NCBI GenBank assembly: GCA_963795055.1
Contig: CAWCGJ010000024.1
Location: 62,001-126,000 of the forward strand
Length of the DNA stretch: 64,000 nucleotides
Source: JASHPR01 sp963795055
GTDB lineage: Bacteria > Actinomycetota > Actinomycetes > Streptosporangiales > Streptosporangiaceae
Reading direction: 5' to 3'
Shown: positions 8,198 to 16,969 of the stretch, piece by piece
Layout: each line of letters opens with the position of its first letter
How positions within the stretch are numbered: position 1 is the stretch's first letter
Program-made: the position numbers and the translations under genes
The notes under the pieces: generated by a model
Seen by the model: the letters and a program-made list of their open reading frames with translations, nothing else
Database searches by the model: none
Told to the model about the DNA's origin: nothing

Positions 8198-9244
8198 TCA
8201 GCGGAGCCCGGCGAGCACCTCGTGCGCCGCGGCGAGCGCTGCGGCGCGCAAGGTGGCGACCGATACCGGCCGCAAGCCACCGCCGCCGCGCTCCGGGCCC
8301 TGCATGGTGACGTCGATCAGCACGTTGCGGTCCCTGACCACCACGGTGACCTCGTCCATGGGACCGCCCGTGACGTGGAAGACCTGCAGCGCGGTGAACG
8401 CGTCGCGGCCGAGTCCGACCGCCGTGCCCAGCTGCGCCCGGGGCGCCTTGCTCGATTTGGGCGGGTTCTGCAGCTCCTGCAGGGTCTGGCCGTAGGCGTC
8501 GATCGCGTTGAACGTGGCGCTCCCGTCCCCGCTGGCCAACAGGCTCGGCGCGTACGCCTGGCTGCTCACCGTGAGCACCCGGAAGTCGGGGCGGTGATCC
8601 AGGGTCCAGGTGCACTGGCTCTGGGCGGCACTGCCGAGCGCCTGCGACACCCTGGCCACCTTGCCCGGGAGGTACTGGCCGAGCAGGGCCGGGCTGATCG
8701 CCGTGCAGGCGTTCGGGACCGAGCGGAACTCGCCCGGCTGGAAGGTCGTGACCACGGGGTTGCTGGCCGGCGGGGCCGACTTGCTCGGGAATGGCCACGT
8801 GTTGGTGGCCCACAGCACCGCTGTCGCGATCAAGGCCACGGCCACGACCATGCCGCCGCCGACCAGGAGCCTGCGTCGGGACTTCCTGGCCCTGGTGGCG
8901 GCCCGGCGGCCCCGCCGGGCTTCGGCCCGCTCGTCTGGCGGCCATTCTTCGTCGCCGTCCGGCGGCCAGTCCGGGTCCGGGGACGCCACCGGGGCCCGGC
9001 CGCCCGGATCGCGCGGCGGCCCAAGCGGCCGGCCGCCCGGCCCGGTGGGGTGGATCCCTGGCCCGGCCCACGGCGGCACGTCATCGTCGAGCCCGTCATC
9101 GAAGGCGTCCGGCTGGTCCCACCGCTCCGACCGCGGCCGGCTGTCGCGCCCGGGCCGACCGCGCCTGCCCGGCTCGTCCGGCCGCGCGCGACGGCCGTCT
9201 GCGGGCGGGCCCGCAGGCCGGCGGGGAGGGTACCCCTGAGCCAC
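8198..9244 (-). CDS. Single-pass membrane protein with disordered cytoplasmic N-terminus, unknown function
   Basis: A protein of 348 residues. Residues 1-120 are rich in Pro, Arg, Gly and Asp and probably disordered. A basic stretch precedes one transmembrane helix (about 126-147). Residues 150-348 form an extracytoplasmic domain with two Cys (in NACTAIS and SQCTWTL) that could pair. The layout resembles DUF3558-like actinobacterial surface proteins and the gene at 39991-41814, but no firm family is recognised. It sits between tsaE and tsaB with gaps of 113 and 44 bp, so it is probably co-transcribed with the t6A genes without an evident link to them. Confidence 0.7.
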   Translation of the reverse strand: MAQGYPPRRPAGPPADGRRARPDEPGRRGRPGRDSRPRSERWDQPDAFDDGLDDDVPPWAGPGIHPTGPGGRPLGPPRDPGGRAPVASPDPDWPPDGDEEWPPDERAEARRGRRAATRARKSRRRLLVGGGMVVAVALIATAVLWATNTWPFPSKSAPPASNPVVTTFQPGEFRSVPNACTAISPALLGQYLPGKVARVSQALGSAAQSQCTWTLDHRPDFRVLTVSSQAYAPSLLASGDGSATFNAIDAYGQTLQELQNPPKSSKAPRAQLGTAVGLGRDAFTALQVFHVTGGPMDEVTVVVRDRNVLIDVTMQGPERGGGGLRPVSVATLRAAALAAAHEVLAGLR

Positions 9245-9357
9245 GGCGTGCCTCCGGGAAGGGCGATGGGCGTGCTGGTACCGGGCTTGACGACGGCGGG
9301 CTTGCGCGGCGCCTGGGCCAGGTGGTGCGAACGGTGCAGCGGTCGGGCTGAACGGAA

Positions 9358-9885
9358 CTATAGAACCTCCGGCCCGCCGGACAGGGCCAGACGCGCGGAT
9401 TCGGCCTGGGCCGACCAGCGCTCGCCCCGGCCGGTCAGCCGGACGGTGCGCGCCTCGTCGGGCCCGGGCGGCTCACCCGGCTCCGCTGCCGCCATGGCGA
9501 TGCTGACCTCCAGGTGGCTGTCGGCGAGATCTTCCACCAGGCCCTCGCCCCACTCCACCACGGTCACCGAGCTCTCCAGGTCGGTATCGAGATCGAGATC
9601 ATCGACCTCCGCCCGCCCGCCGAGCCGGTAGGCGTCCGCGTGCACCAGGGCCGGACCGGCCCCCGCCGCCGGGTGCACGCGGGCGATGACGAACGTGGGC
9701 GAGGTCACCGGCCCACGCACGCCGAGCCCCTGGCCGATCCCCTGCACGAGCGTGGTCTTCCCGGCGCCGAGCGGCCCGGTCAGCACCACCAGGTCGCCCG
9801 GGCGCAGCAGGGCCGCGAGCCGACGTCCCAGGCCGCGCATGTGCGCCGCGGTGGGTACCCGGATCTCAGCCAGCACCGATGGCAC
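9358..9885 (-). CDS. tsaE: tRNA threonylcarbamoyladenosine ATPase TsaE
   Basis: P-loop ATPase of the TsaBDE complex. The Walker A motif GPLGAGKTT lies near residue 38, followed by GIGQGLGVRGPVTSPTFVIARVH, which is highly characteristic. DAYRL and VTVVEWGEG match the family's later motifs. It has 175 residues, the usual size. Its start lies 2 bp after the stop of the upstream hydrolase gene, so the two are co-translated. Confidence 0.94.
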   Translation of the reverse strand: MPSVLAEIRVPTAAHMRGLGRRLAALLRPGDLVVLTGPLGAGKTTLVQGIGQGLGVRGPVTSPTFVIARVHPAAGAGPALVHADAYRLGGRAEVDDLDLDTDLESSVTVVEWGEGLVEDLADSHLEVSIAMAAAEPGEPPGPDEARTVRLTGRGERWSAQAESARLALSGGPEVL

Positions 9886-9887
9886 GG

Positions 9888-11009
9888 CTACGCCGGGGCC
9901 GGGCGCGCCGCGGTGCCGTTAGCGTGCGGCCGCCTGTCGTTCGCGGGTGACGCGGTGCCTGCCGCGCCGCGCGCGATCAGCTCGGTGATCGCGCGGTTCA
10001 CCAGCCCGGGCCGCTCCAGGACGACGGCGTGACCCGCCTCTGGCACCCGCACCAGCTTCGCGCCGGGGATCCCGGCCGCCAGTTCCTCGCCGCGGGCGAG
10101 CGGGATCAGCCGGTCCTCTTCCGCGGCGACCACCGTCACCGGCACCCGGCCCAGGACTTCGAGCGCCGCCTGCTCGTCGTGGTTGAGCAGCGCGACGTAG
10201 AACGCGGCCACGACCCCGACGGGAGCGGCGCGGATGATGCGCTCCAGGAACTCCACCACGGCCGGGCTGACCGCGGGATCGCCGAACGCGATGTAACGGG
10301 TGCCGAGGAACGCCAGGTCGCCGCCGGCGTGACGGACCCGCTCGGTCAGGGCGGCCCGCCGGCCGGTGCTGGCCCCGTGCAGCACCGGCAGGGCGGCCTG
10401 CCGGGCCACCGGGCGCAGCGGCGCCGGAAGCCAGATGGTGGGGTCCACTCCGCCGGCCAGGGTCGAGATCAGGACCACCCCGGTCACCTTCGGGCCGAAC
10501 AGCTCGGGGTGCTGGCGGGCGAGCGCCATGATCGTCATCCCGCCCATCGAGTGGCCGACCAGCACGACCGGCGCCGGGCCCGGGGCCACCGCCGTCAGCA
10601 CCGCGTACAGGTCCGCGCCGAGCTGAGAGATCGTGCAGGACTCCCGGCTGCACTGGCCGGACCGGCCGTGGCCGCGCTGATCCCAGAACACGAGCCTGGC
10701 CGTGGCGGCGAGATCCCGGCGCTGGTAGTGCCAGACGTCCTGGTTCAGCGTGTAGCCGTGGCAGAAGATGACCGTGACCGGGGCGTCGTCCGGGCCGTTG
10801 ATCTCGGCGTGCAGCGGCACGCCGTCGTCGGCGACCACGGTCAGGGCGCGCCCATGCAGCTGGCCGAACGGCTCGTCCGCCTCGGGATCGGGCCGCAGCC
10901 GCAACCGGCCGACCGCGACCTTCTCCGCCGCGAGGGCGGCCCCGGCTCCCGCGGCCACCGCGCCGACGGCCAGCCCGGCGATGCCGGTGATCCGCCGCCA
11001 ACCGGCCAT
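9888..11009 (-). CDS. Alpha/beta hydrolase with N-terminal membrane anchor
   Basis: A hydrolase of 373 residues. An N-terminal hydrophobic Ala/Gly-rich segment (about 7-30) looks like a membrane anchor or uncleaved signal. The hydrolase fold follows, with oxyanion segment FCHGYTLNQDVW, nucleophile elbow GHSMGG and a late His in PEAGHAVVLERP. The start overlaps the alr stop by one base (TGATG). An alpha/beta hydrolase at this place between alr and tsaE is usual in actinomycetes. The substrate is unknown. Confidence 0.88.
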   Translation of the reverse strand: MAGWRRITGIAGLAVGAVAAGAGAALAAEKVAVGRLRLRPDPEADEPFGQLHGRALTVVADDGVPLHAEINGPDDAPVTVIFCHGYTLNQDVWHYQRRDLAATARLVFWDQRGHGRSGQCSRESCTISQLGADLYAVLTAVAPGPAPVVLVGHSMGGMTIMALARQHPELFGPKVTGVVLISTLAGGVDPTIWLPAPLRPVARQAALPVLHGASTGRRAALTERVRHAGGDLAFLGTRYIAFGDPAVSPAVVEFLERIIRAAPVGVVAAFYVALLNHDEQAALEVLGRVPVTVVAAEEDRLIPLARGEELAAGIPGAKLVRVPEAGHAVVLERPGLVNRAITELIARGAAGTASPANDRRPHANGTAARPAPA

Positions 11010-12214
11010 CAGTTCTCCTGTGCGGTAGCGAGGGCGCGGGCCGGGTCCATGCCCTGTGTTACTCCAGAGTAGCTTCGCGGCAGCCGGCCCGCGAACCCCG
11101 TCGCGATGTCGTACGAGATCGTGCCGACCGCGTCCGCCCAGTCCTGGATGGTCGGCTCGCCCGCGTCACCCGGCCCGAACAGCACGACCTCGTCGCCCGG
11201 CGCCACGGGGGCGTCCCCGAAGTCGATCACCACCTGGTTCATGCAGACCGTACCGGAGATCGTCCACCGCCGCCCGCGGACCTGAACCTGCGCGGTGTTG
11301 GTGGCGTGCCGCGGGATGCCCTCGGCGTACCCGAGCGGCACCAGGCCCAGCGTGGTCTCGCGGCCGGTGGTGTAGCGGTGGCCGTAGGAGACGCCGGCGC
11401 CGGCCGGGACCCGCTTGACCTGGACCAGCCGGGCCCGGATGGTCATCGCGGGACGCAGCCAGTCCGGGGGACCGCCGGGCAGCGTGCACAGCCCGTAGCT
11501 TCCTCCGCCGCACCGGACCAGGTCGAACCGGGCGTCCGGCAGGGTCAGCGTGGCGGGCGTGTTGGCCAGGTGCCGCAGCTCTGGCCGGGCGCCCGCGCGC
11601 TCCGCGACCTGCACCGCGTCGCGGAACGCGGCCAGCTGGGCTGCGATCGACGGATGGCCCGGGATGTCGGCGCAGGCCAGGTGCGACCAGACCCCGACGA
11701 TGCGGGCCCGGCCCGCGGCCTGCTCGGCCAGCGCCGTGTCGACCAGGCCGGGCCAGTCCGCGGCGGTCGCGCCGCCCCGCGACATCCCCGTGTCGGCCTT
11801 GAGGTGCAGCCGGGCCGGCTTGCCCGCCCGCTCGGCCGCGGCCGCGATCTGGCCGACCAGGGCGGCCGATCCGGCCGACAGGTCGACGTCGTGGCGGATG
11901 GCGTCCTCGTGCGGCGCGTCCGGCGCGCCGAGCAGGCAGAGCACCGGCACGGTCAGCCCGGCCCGCCGCAGCGTCACCGCCTCGGCCACGTGCACGACGC
12001 CGAGCCAGGTGGCGCCGCCGTCCAGCGCCGCGACCGCCGCCGGGATCATGCCGTGGCCGTAGCCGTCGGACTTGACCACCGTCATCACCTGCGCGCCGCC
12101 GGCCTGCCGGGCCAGCGCGGCGACGTTGTGCTTGATCGCGCCCAGGTCGATGAGCGCCTCCGGGTGACCGTCCATCGCGCCCAGGCCCAGCGGCGCCTCC
12201 GGGTGACCGTTCAT
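11009..12214 (-). CDS. alr: Alanine racemase
   Basis: Interconverts L- and D-alanine for peptidoglycan, using PLP. The PLP lysine lies in VVKSDGYGHG and the second catalytic base Tyr in AGVSYGHRYT. The C-terminal domain ends RSYSGVTQGMDPARALATAQEN. The first 13 codons are a copy of the next 13 (see the 39-bp duplication), so the ancestral start was probably the ATG at 12175 and the ATG at 12214 gives a duplicated leader. It heads the run alr-hydrolase-tsaE on the minus strand. Confidence 0.94.
   Translation of the reverse strand: MNGHPEAPLGLGAMDGHPEALIDLGAIKHNVAALARQAGGAQVMTVVKSDGYGHGMIPAAVAALDGGATWLGVVHVAEAVTLRRAGLTVPVLCLLGAPDAPHEDAIRHDVDLSAGSAALVGQIAAAAERAGKPARLHLKADTGMSRGGATAADWPGLVDTALAEQAAGRARIVGVWSHLACADIPGHPSIAAQLAAFRDAVQVAERAGARPELRHLANTPATLTLPDARFDLVRCGGGSYGLCTLPGGPPDWLRPAMTIRARLVQVKRVPAGAGVSYGHRYTTGRETTLGLVPLGYAEGIPRHATNTAQVQVRGRRWTISGTVCMNQVVIDFGDAPVAPGDEVVLFGPGDAGEPTIQDWADAVGTISYDIATGFAGRLPRSYSGVTQGMDPARALATAQEN
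12137..12214. repeat. 39-bp tandem duplication at the alr start codon
   Basis: Two adjacent 39-bp units (12137-12175 and 12176-12214) with only a few mismatches. Each holds a potential ATG start and encodes M(N/D)GHPEA(P/L)(L/I)(G/D)LGA in frame. The copy number is a multiple of three, so either ATG yields the same enzyme with or without a 13-residue extension. Confidence 0.8.
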
Positions 12215-12350
12215 GACGTCACAGTCTGCCAGCGCCAGACGCGAGGGTCGGCCTCGGTTGGCCCGAGCGGATGGCGTCGCGGGTGATGTGGCCCGGCGAA
12301 GCCGGGGCCGGCCGCGACGGCCGGCCAGAGGCTGGCCCGAGCGGCTGGCA

Positions 12351-12510
12351 CGCGGGGGGTCCTGGGGGGTCGTCCCCCCGGCTAGCACAGCGCGGGGGGT
12401 CCTGGGGGTCGTCCCCCGGGCTAGCACAGCGCGGGGAGGTCTGGGGGGTCGTCCCCCCCGGGCTAGCACGGCGCGGGGGGTCTGGGGGGGTCGTCCCCGC
12501 TACGACGAGC
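12351..12510. repeat. Four tandem ~40-bp GC-rich repeats with internal dyads
   Basis: Units begin at 12351, 12391, 12430 and 12472, the last degenerate. The pattern is CGCGGGGGGTC(C)TGGGG, then GGGTCGTCCCCC, then GGCTAGCAC. Each unit can fold through GGGGG..CCCCC pairing. The array fills most of the 315-bp space between alr (minus) and the S9 peptidase gene (plus), so both promoters must lie within or beside it. The last unit ends about 20 bp before the peptidase ATG. Confidence 0.8.
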
Positions 12511-12529
12511 ACTGTGATAAGCACGGAGC

Positions 12530-14377
12530 ATGGTCGAGCTCATTCCCCGCGAAGTCCTGTTCGGCAACCCCGAGCGGCTCAGCCCGCGCATCTCCCCCGA
12601 CGGAGCCCGGCTGGCGTGGATCGCGCCGCACGAGGGGGTGCTCAACGTCTGGATCGCGCCGGCGAACGCCGGGGCCGGCGTGGACTGGGCGGCGGCTCAG
12701 GTCGTCACCGACGACACCGACCGCGGCATCCGGATGTTCGCCTGGGCCCACGACGGCCGGCACCTGCTCTACCTGCAGGACACCGGCGGCGATGAGAACT
12801 GGCGCCTGCACGACGTCGATCTCGAGACCATGCAGCGGCGCGACCTCACCCCCTTTGACGGGGTGCAGGCCCGGCTGCTCGCCATGGAGCGGAAGTTCCC
12901 GACGGAGGTGCTGGTCGGGCTGAACCTGGACAACGCGGAGCTGCATGACGTTTACCGGCTCGATCTGGTCACCGGCGAGCTGGCCAAGGAGGCGGAGAAC
13001 CCCGGGTTCGTCGACTGGGTCGCCGACGCGCAGATGGTGGTCCGGGCGGCCGCCGCGCCCCGGCCCGACGGGGCCATCGTGCTCCTGGTCCGGGACACCG
13101 CCGATGCGGAATGGCGGGAGCTGCTGACCATTCCCGCCGACGACGCGCTGACCAGCGACGCGATCGCGTTCAGCGAGGACGGCAGCTCGCTGCTGGGAAC
13201 CAGCTCCGTCGGGGCCAACACCGGCCGGCTGGTTCGTATCGACGTCGCCACCGGCGCGCAGGAGGTGCTGGCCGCCGATCCCGAGGCGGACGTGGGCGGC
13301 GTCCGGCTGCACCCGGATACCCGGGAGCCGCAGATCGTGGCGTTCGAGAAGGACCGGTCCGAGTACGTCGTCCTGGACCCGTCGGTCGCCGGTGACCTGG
13401 CGGCCATCCGGGCGCTGCACCCCGGAGACCCGATGTTCGCGGGGCACGACGACGCGGACGGGACCTGGCTGGTCGGGTTCACTAACGACTCGGGCGCGGT
13501 GCCGTTCTTCGCCTACGACCGGGCCAGCCAGACCGGCCGCTTCCTGTTCGAGCACCAGCCTGCGCTGTCGCGCTACGAACTGGCTCCGATGGAGCCGTTC
13601 TCGTTCACGTCCCGGGACGGCCTCACCGTGCACGGCTACGCCACGTTCCCGCCCGGCGCCGACCGTTCCGCGCTGCCCATGGTGCTCAACGTGCACGGCG
13701 GGCCGTGGGCCAGGGACAGCTGGGGCTTTGACGCCGAGGCGCAGTGGCTGGCCAACCGGGGCTACCTGTGCGTGCAGGTCAACTACCGGGGCTCGACCGG
13801 CTACGGCAAGGCGTTCGTCAACGCGGGGGACCGTGAGTGGGGCGGGCGCATGCAGGACGACCTGACCGACGCGGTCGCGTTCGCCGTCGGGCAGGGCTGG
13901 GCCGACCCGGAGCGGGTGGCCATCTACGGCGGCTCCTACGGCGGGTACGCGGCGCTGGCCGGCGCGACGTTCACCCCCGACCTGTTCCGCTGCGCGGTGG
14001 ACATCGTCGGGCCGTCCAACCTGAAGACGCTGATCGAGACCATCCCGCCATACTGGGCCCCGATGATCGCCCAGTTCCACCGGCGGGTGGGCGACCCGGC
14101 CAAGGACGCCGACTTCCTCTGGTCCCGGTCCCCGCTGTCCCGGGCGCGCGACATCCGGATCCCGCTGCTGATCGCCCAGGGCGCGAACGACCCGCGAGTG
14201 AAGCAGGCCGAGTCGGAGCAGATCGTGGCCGCGCTCATCGAGGCCGGGATCGACCACGAATACCTGCTGTTCCCCGACGAAGGCCACGGCTTCGCCAAGC
14301 CGGAGAACCGGCTGCGCTTCTACGCCGCCGCCGAGCGGTTCCTGGCCCGCCACCTCGGCGGCCGCACCGAAGAGTAA
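12530..14377 (+). CDS. S9 family prolyl oligopeptidase-like serine peptidase
   Basis: A protein of 615 residues in two parts. An N-terminal beta-propeller (about 1-370) contains WD40/TolB-like strands such as RISPDGARLAWI. The C-terminal alpha/beta-hydrolase has NVHGGPWARDSW, nucleophile elbow GGSYGGYAALAG, Asp in ANDPRV and His in DEGHGF, so the Ser-Asp-His triad is complete. No signal peptide is seen, so it probably acts in the cytoplasm on short peptides or acylated peptides. It stands alone on the plus strand; a hairpin at 14478-14510 separates it from the convergent MFS gene. Confidence 0.9.
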   Translation: MVELIPREVLFGNPERLSPRISPDGARLAWIAPHEGVLNVWIAPANAGAGVDWAAAQVVTDDTDRGIRMFAWAHDGRHLLYLQDTGGDENWRLHDVDLETMQRRDLTPFDGVQARLLAMERKFPTEVLVGLNLDNAELHDVYRLDLVTGELAKEAENPGFVDWVADAQMVVRAAAAPRPDGAIVLLVRDTADAEWRELLTIPADDALTSDAIAFSEDGSSLLGTSSVGANTGRLVRIDVATGAQEVLAADPEADVGGVRLHPDTREPQIVAFEKDRSEYVVLDPSVAGDLAAIRALHPGDPMFAGHDDADGTWLVGFTNDSGAVPFFAYDRASQTGRFLFEHQPALSRYELAPMEPFSFTSRDGLTVHGYATFPPGADRSALPMVLNVHGGPWARDSWGFDAEAQWLANRGYLCVQVNYRGSTGYGKAFVNAGDREWGGRMQDDLTDAVAFAVGQGWADPERVAIYGGSYGGYAALAGATFTPDLFRCAVDIVGPSNLKTLIETIPPYWAPMIAQFHRRVGDPAKDADFLWSRSPLSRARDIRIPLLIAQGANDPRVKQAESEQIVAALIEAGIDHEYLLFPDEGHGFAKPENRLRFYAAAERFLARHLGGRTEE

Positions 14378-14477
14378 ACCTTTTCGTCCTTGCCGCGGCG
14401 GTCCGCGAATTCATCCTCCCCGCGACGGCCCACGAACCCTGCCCCTGGGAGCGACGGATGACGAGGGTTCACGGGCA

Positions 14478-14510
14478 GCGGGCGGGCCCGGACAAACCCG
14501 GCCCGCCCGC
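14478..14510. terminator. GC-rich hairpin between convergent genes
   Basis: Perfect 11-bp arms GCGGGCGGGCC / GGCCCGCCCGC with an 11-nt loop. It lies between the S9 peptidase (plus) and the MFS exporter (minus), where a bidirectional terminator is expected. A 22-bp direct repeat (TTGCGTCGCGTTC(C/T)GCGATCT, 14511-14554) follows it and runs into the MFS stop. Confidence 0.7.
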
Positions 14511-14552
14511 TTGCGTCGCGTTCCGCGATCTGCTTGCGTCGCGTTCTGCGAT

Positions 14553-16148
14553 CTAACTGGGCATCGGCTGGACCCCGGCGAGATCCTCGCGGGTGACGCG
14601 GACCATGACGATGATCACGATCAGCGCCAGCAGCATGATCCCGGCCGACACCTCGAAGCCGCGGGAGAACCCGACAGCCAGCGCGTGGTCGTAGATCCCC
14701 GCCTGCGCCGCCTTGGCCTGCGCCGCCGTCAGGCTCAGCGGGTGGCCGGCCCTGGCTGCGGCCGCCACGGCGGCCTGCGCCACGGCCGCCGAATGACGGG
14801 CGGTGTCGGCGACCACGCTCCAGGCCACGGTGCCCAGGATCGCGAGCCCGATCGCGCCGCCGACCTGCTGGCCGACGTTGGGCAGGCTGGCGGCCAGGCC
14901 CGCGTCCTTGTCGTCCACCTTGGACAGGGCGACCAGGGTGGCCGGCATGAACAGCAGACCGAGGCCGGCCGCGGTCACCAGCATGGGGCCGAGCAGGCCG
15001 CCGACGTACGTGCTGTGCTCGTTGATCCGGGACAGCCAGAACATGCCGCCCGCCGAGATCGCCGTGGCGGCCAGCAGCAGCGGCCGGGCGCCGATCCGGG
15101 GGACCAGCTGGGTGGACAGGCCCGCCATGGCCATGATCACCACGACGATGGGCAGGTAGGACACGCCGGTCTTCAGCGCGCTGTAACCCCACACGTGCTG
15201 CACGAACAGGGTCAGGAAGAAGAACATGCCGAACATGGCCGTGCCGACGCAAAGCAACACCAGGTTGGCCGCGGACCGGTTCCGGTCGCGGAAGATCCGC
15301 AGCGGCATCAGCGCGTACTTGCTGCGCGCCTCGATCACTACGAACGCGGCGAGCAGCACCACGGCCGCGGACAGCGAGACCAGCACCTTGGTGTCGCCCC
15401 AGTGCGAGGCGCCGTTGGGGGTGGTGGCCGCGCTGGTCAGGCCGTAGACCAGCGCCACCAGGCCGAGCGTGCTGGTGATCGCGCCGGGCAGGTCGAACCG
15501 GCCCGGGCGGCGCTGCGACTCGCCGAGCACCCGCGGGGCCAGCAGCGCGACCATGATCCCGATCGGCACGTTGACGAAGAACACCCAGCGCCAGGACACG
15601 TACGTGGTCAGTATGCCGCCGACCAGCAGACCGACCGCGGCCCCGCCGATGCTCATGGCGGCGTAGACGCCCATGGCCCGGTTGCGTGGCCGCCCCTCCG
15701 GGAAGTTGGTGGTGATCAGCGACAGGGCGGTCGGCGCGACGATCGCGCCGCCGACGCCCTGCAGCGCGCGGGCCCCCAGTAGCCAAGCCTCGGAGGTCGC
15801 GAACCCGCCGAGCAGCGAGGCCGCCGAGAACAGGATGATCCCGGCGATGAACACCCGCTTGCGGCCGAGGATGTCCCCGGCCCGGCCGCCGAGCAGCAGC
15901 AGGCCGCCGAAGGTGAGCGCGTAGGCGTTCACCACCCACTCCAGGCCGGAGCCGGAGAAGCCGAGCGCGGTCTGGATGTGCGGCAGGGCGACGTTCACGA
16001 TGGTCGCGTCCAGCACGACCATCAGCTGGGCAGTGGCGATGACGAACAGGGCCAAACCGAGGCGGCGCCCGTGCTCAGGCTGGCCAACGGCACTGGCACC
16101 GATGGTGGGCGCTCCCAGGCGCCCCGTCTCGGGCTGTGCGGTAGACAT
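14553..16148 (-). CDS. DHA2 (EmrB/QacA-type) MFS drug exporter
   Basis: A 14-TM proton-driven multidrug exporter, 531 residues. Motif D1/A regions are visible: LDATIVNVALPHIQ after TM1 and GRAGDILGRKRVF between TM2 and TM3. Motif C-like GGAAVGLLVGG lies in TM5 and WRWVFFVNVPIG follows, as in DHA2 exporters. The marR gene lies 158 bp upstream on the same strand, a common regulator-pump pair. The substrate cannot be inferred. Confidence 0.92.
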   Translation of the reverse strand: MSTAQPETGRLGAPTIGASAVGQPEHGRRLGLALFVIATAQLMVVLDATIVNVALPHIQTALGFSGSGLEWVVNAYALTFGGLLLLGGRAGDILGRKRVFIAGIILFSAASLLGGFATSEAWLLGARALQGVGGAIVAPTALSLITTNFPEGRPRNRAMGVYAAMSIGGAAVGLLVGGILTTYVSWRWVFFVNVPIGIMVALLAPRVLGESQRRPGRFDLPGAITSTLGLVALVYGLTSAATTPNGASHWGDTKVLVSLSAAVVLLAAFVVIEARSKYALMPLRIFRDRNRSAANLVLLCVGTAMFGMFFFLTLFVQHVWGYSALKTGVSYLPIVVVIMAMAGLSTQLVPRIGARPLLLAATAISAGGMFWLSRINEHSTYVGGLLGPMLVTAAGLGLLFMPATLVALSKVDDKDAGLAASLPNVGQQVGGAIGLAILGTVAWSVVADTARHSAAVAQAAVAAAARAGHPLSLTAAQAKAAQAGIYDHALAVGFSRGFEVSAGIMLLALIVIIVMVRVTREDLAGVQPMPS

Positions 16149-16306
16149 GCTGTCTCCTTGGTGAAGAGCGTGCGGATCTAACCTCGCGGCGGCCTCGCCA
16201 CGACGGTGATGACTGGTTGTGGTGGATTGCCCCGGATGATCCGGGCGACGGGCCCGGCCGGCCCTACCTGGCTGATCTGGCGGTCGTCCGCCAGCCCCCG
16301 GCCAGG

Positions 16307-16825
16307 TCAGCTGCTGGGCTGCGCAGAAATGAGGGTCTCGCTCACCTCCCCCGCCCGCGGCCCCCCGGTAGTCGGCGGGGTGGTCCCGGGATCCGCGCTA
16401 CCCTCGGCGCGGATCATCTTGCGGATCAGGCTCAGCAGGCAGGCCCGCTCCTCGTCGTCGAGGCTGCGCCAGGGCATGCGCGCCATGAACTCACCCTGTA
16501 CCTGGTCTCGCAGCTCCATGCCCTCGTCGGTGAGCACCAGGTTCTTGATCCGGCGGTCCACCGTGCTGGCTTCCCGCCGCGCTAGCCCGCGCTTTTCCAG
16601 CAGGTCGGCGATCGCGGTGACGAACGAGGGATCGCAGTGCATCTGCCGCCCGAGATCCCGCATGGCCATCGGGGAACGGAGCGCCTGCAGGGCCTTCACG
16701 CAGAAGGCCGGAAGGCCGTAGCTCTGCGCGAGCTGCTCGACCTTCGCGATCACTCCCTCGACCAGCTCGCCCATGGCCTCGAAGATCTCCGTGTCGAGCT
16801 GATCCGTATCGGATGGCGTTCCCAT
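16307..16825 (-). CDS. MarR family transcriptional regulator
   Basis: A winged-helix regulator, 172 residues. The recognition-helix region reads MAMRDLGRQMHCDPSFVTAIADLLEKRGL, and the wing reads REASTVDRRIKNLVLTDEG (the DxR motif). The C-terminus is a short flexible tail. The start at 16825 has a good Shine-Dalgarno sequence (GGAGGAGGTGAC). It probably represses itself and the downstream exporter and releases on binding a toxic phenolic or drug ligand. Palindromes at 16885-16943 are its likely operators. Confidence 0.9.
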   Translation of the reverse strand: MGTPSDTDQLDTEIFEAMGELVEGVIAKVEQLAQSYGLPAFCVKALQALRSPMAMRDLGRQMHCDPSFVTAIADLLEKRGLARREASTVDRRIKNLVLTDEGMELRDQVQGEFMARMPWRSLDDEERACLLSLIRKMIRAEGSADPGTTPPTTGGPRAGEVSETLISAQPSS

Positions 16826-16884
16826 GTCACCTCCTCCGCTGGCGTTGGCCCACGTGCGCTGGGCGGAAAGTCGAACCGCTCAAT

Positions 16885-16943
16885 GGTTGAGTAACTCAAC
16901 CTTAGCCTGACTAGGCTGAGTGAGTCAATCTTTTATCAACTCA
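16885..16943. promoter_or_regulatory. Probable MarR operator palindromes
   Basis: GGTTGAG-TAA-CTCAACC at 16885-16901 is a perfect 7-bp inverted repeat. A second imperfect dyad, TGAGTCAA..ATCAACTCA, spans 16921-16943, with AGCCTGACTAGGCT between them. All lie 60-120 bp upstream of the marR start in an unusually A+T-rich stretch. TTGAGT/ACTCAA half-sites of this size are typical of MarR targets. Confidence 0.65.
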
Positions 16944-16969
16944 AGCAATGTGGCGCTCGCCACATCGGC

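Noticed and set aside
12500..14353. 617-codon minus-strand frame opposite the S9 peptidase
   Set aside because: The plus strand encodes the full catalytic triad; the antisense frame has no motifs and mirrors third-position GC bias.
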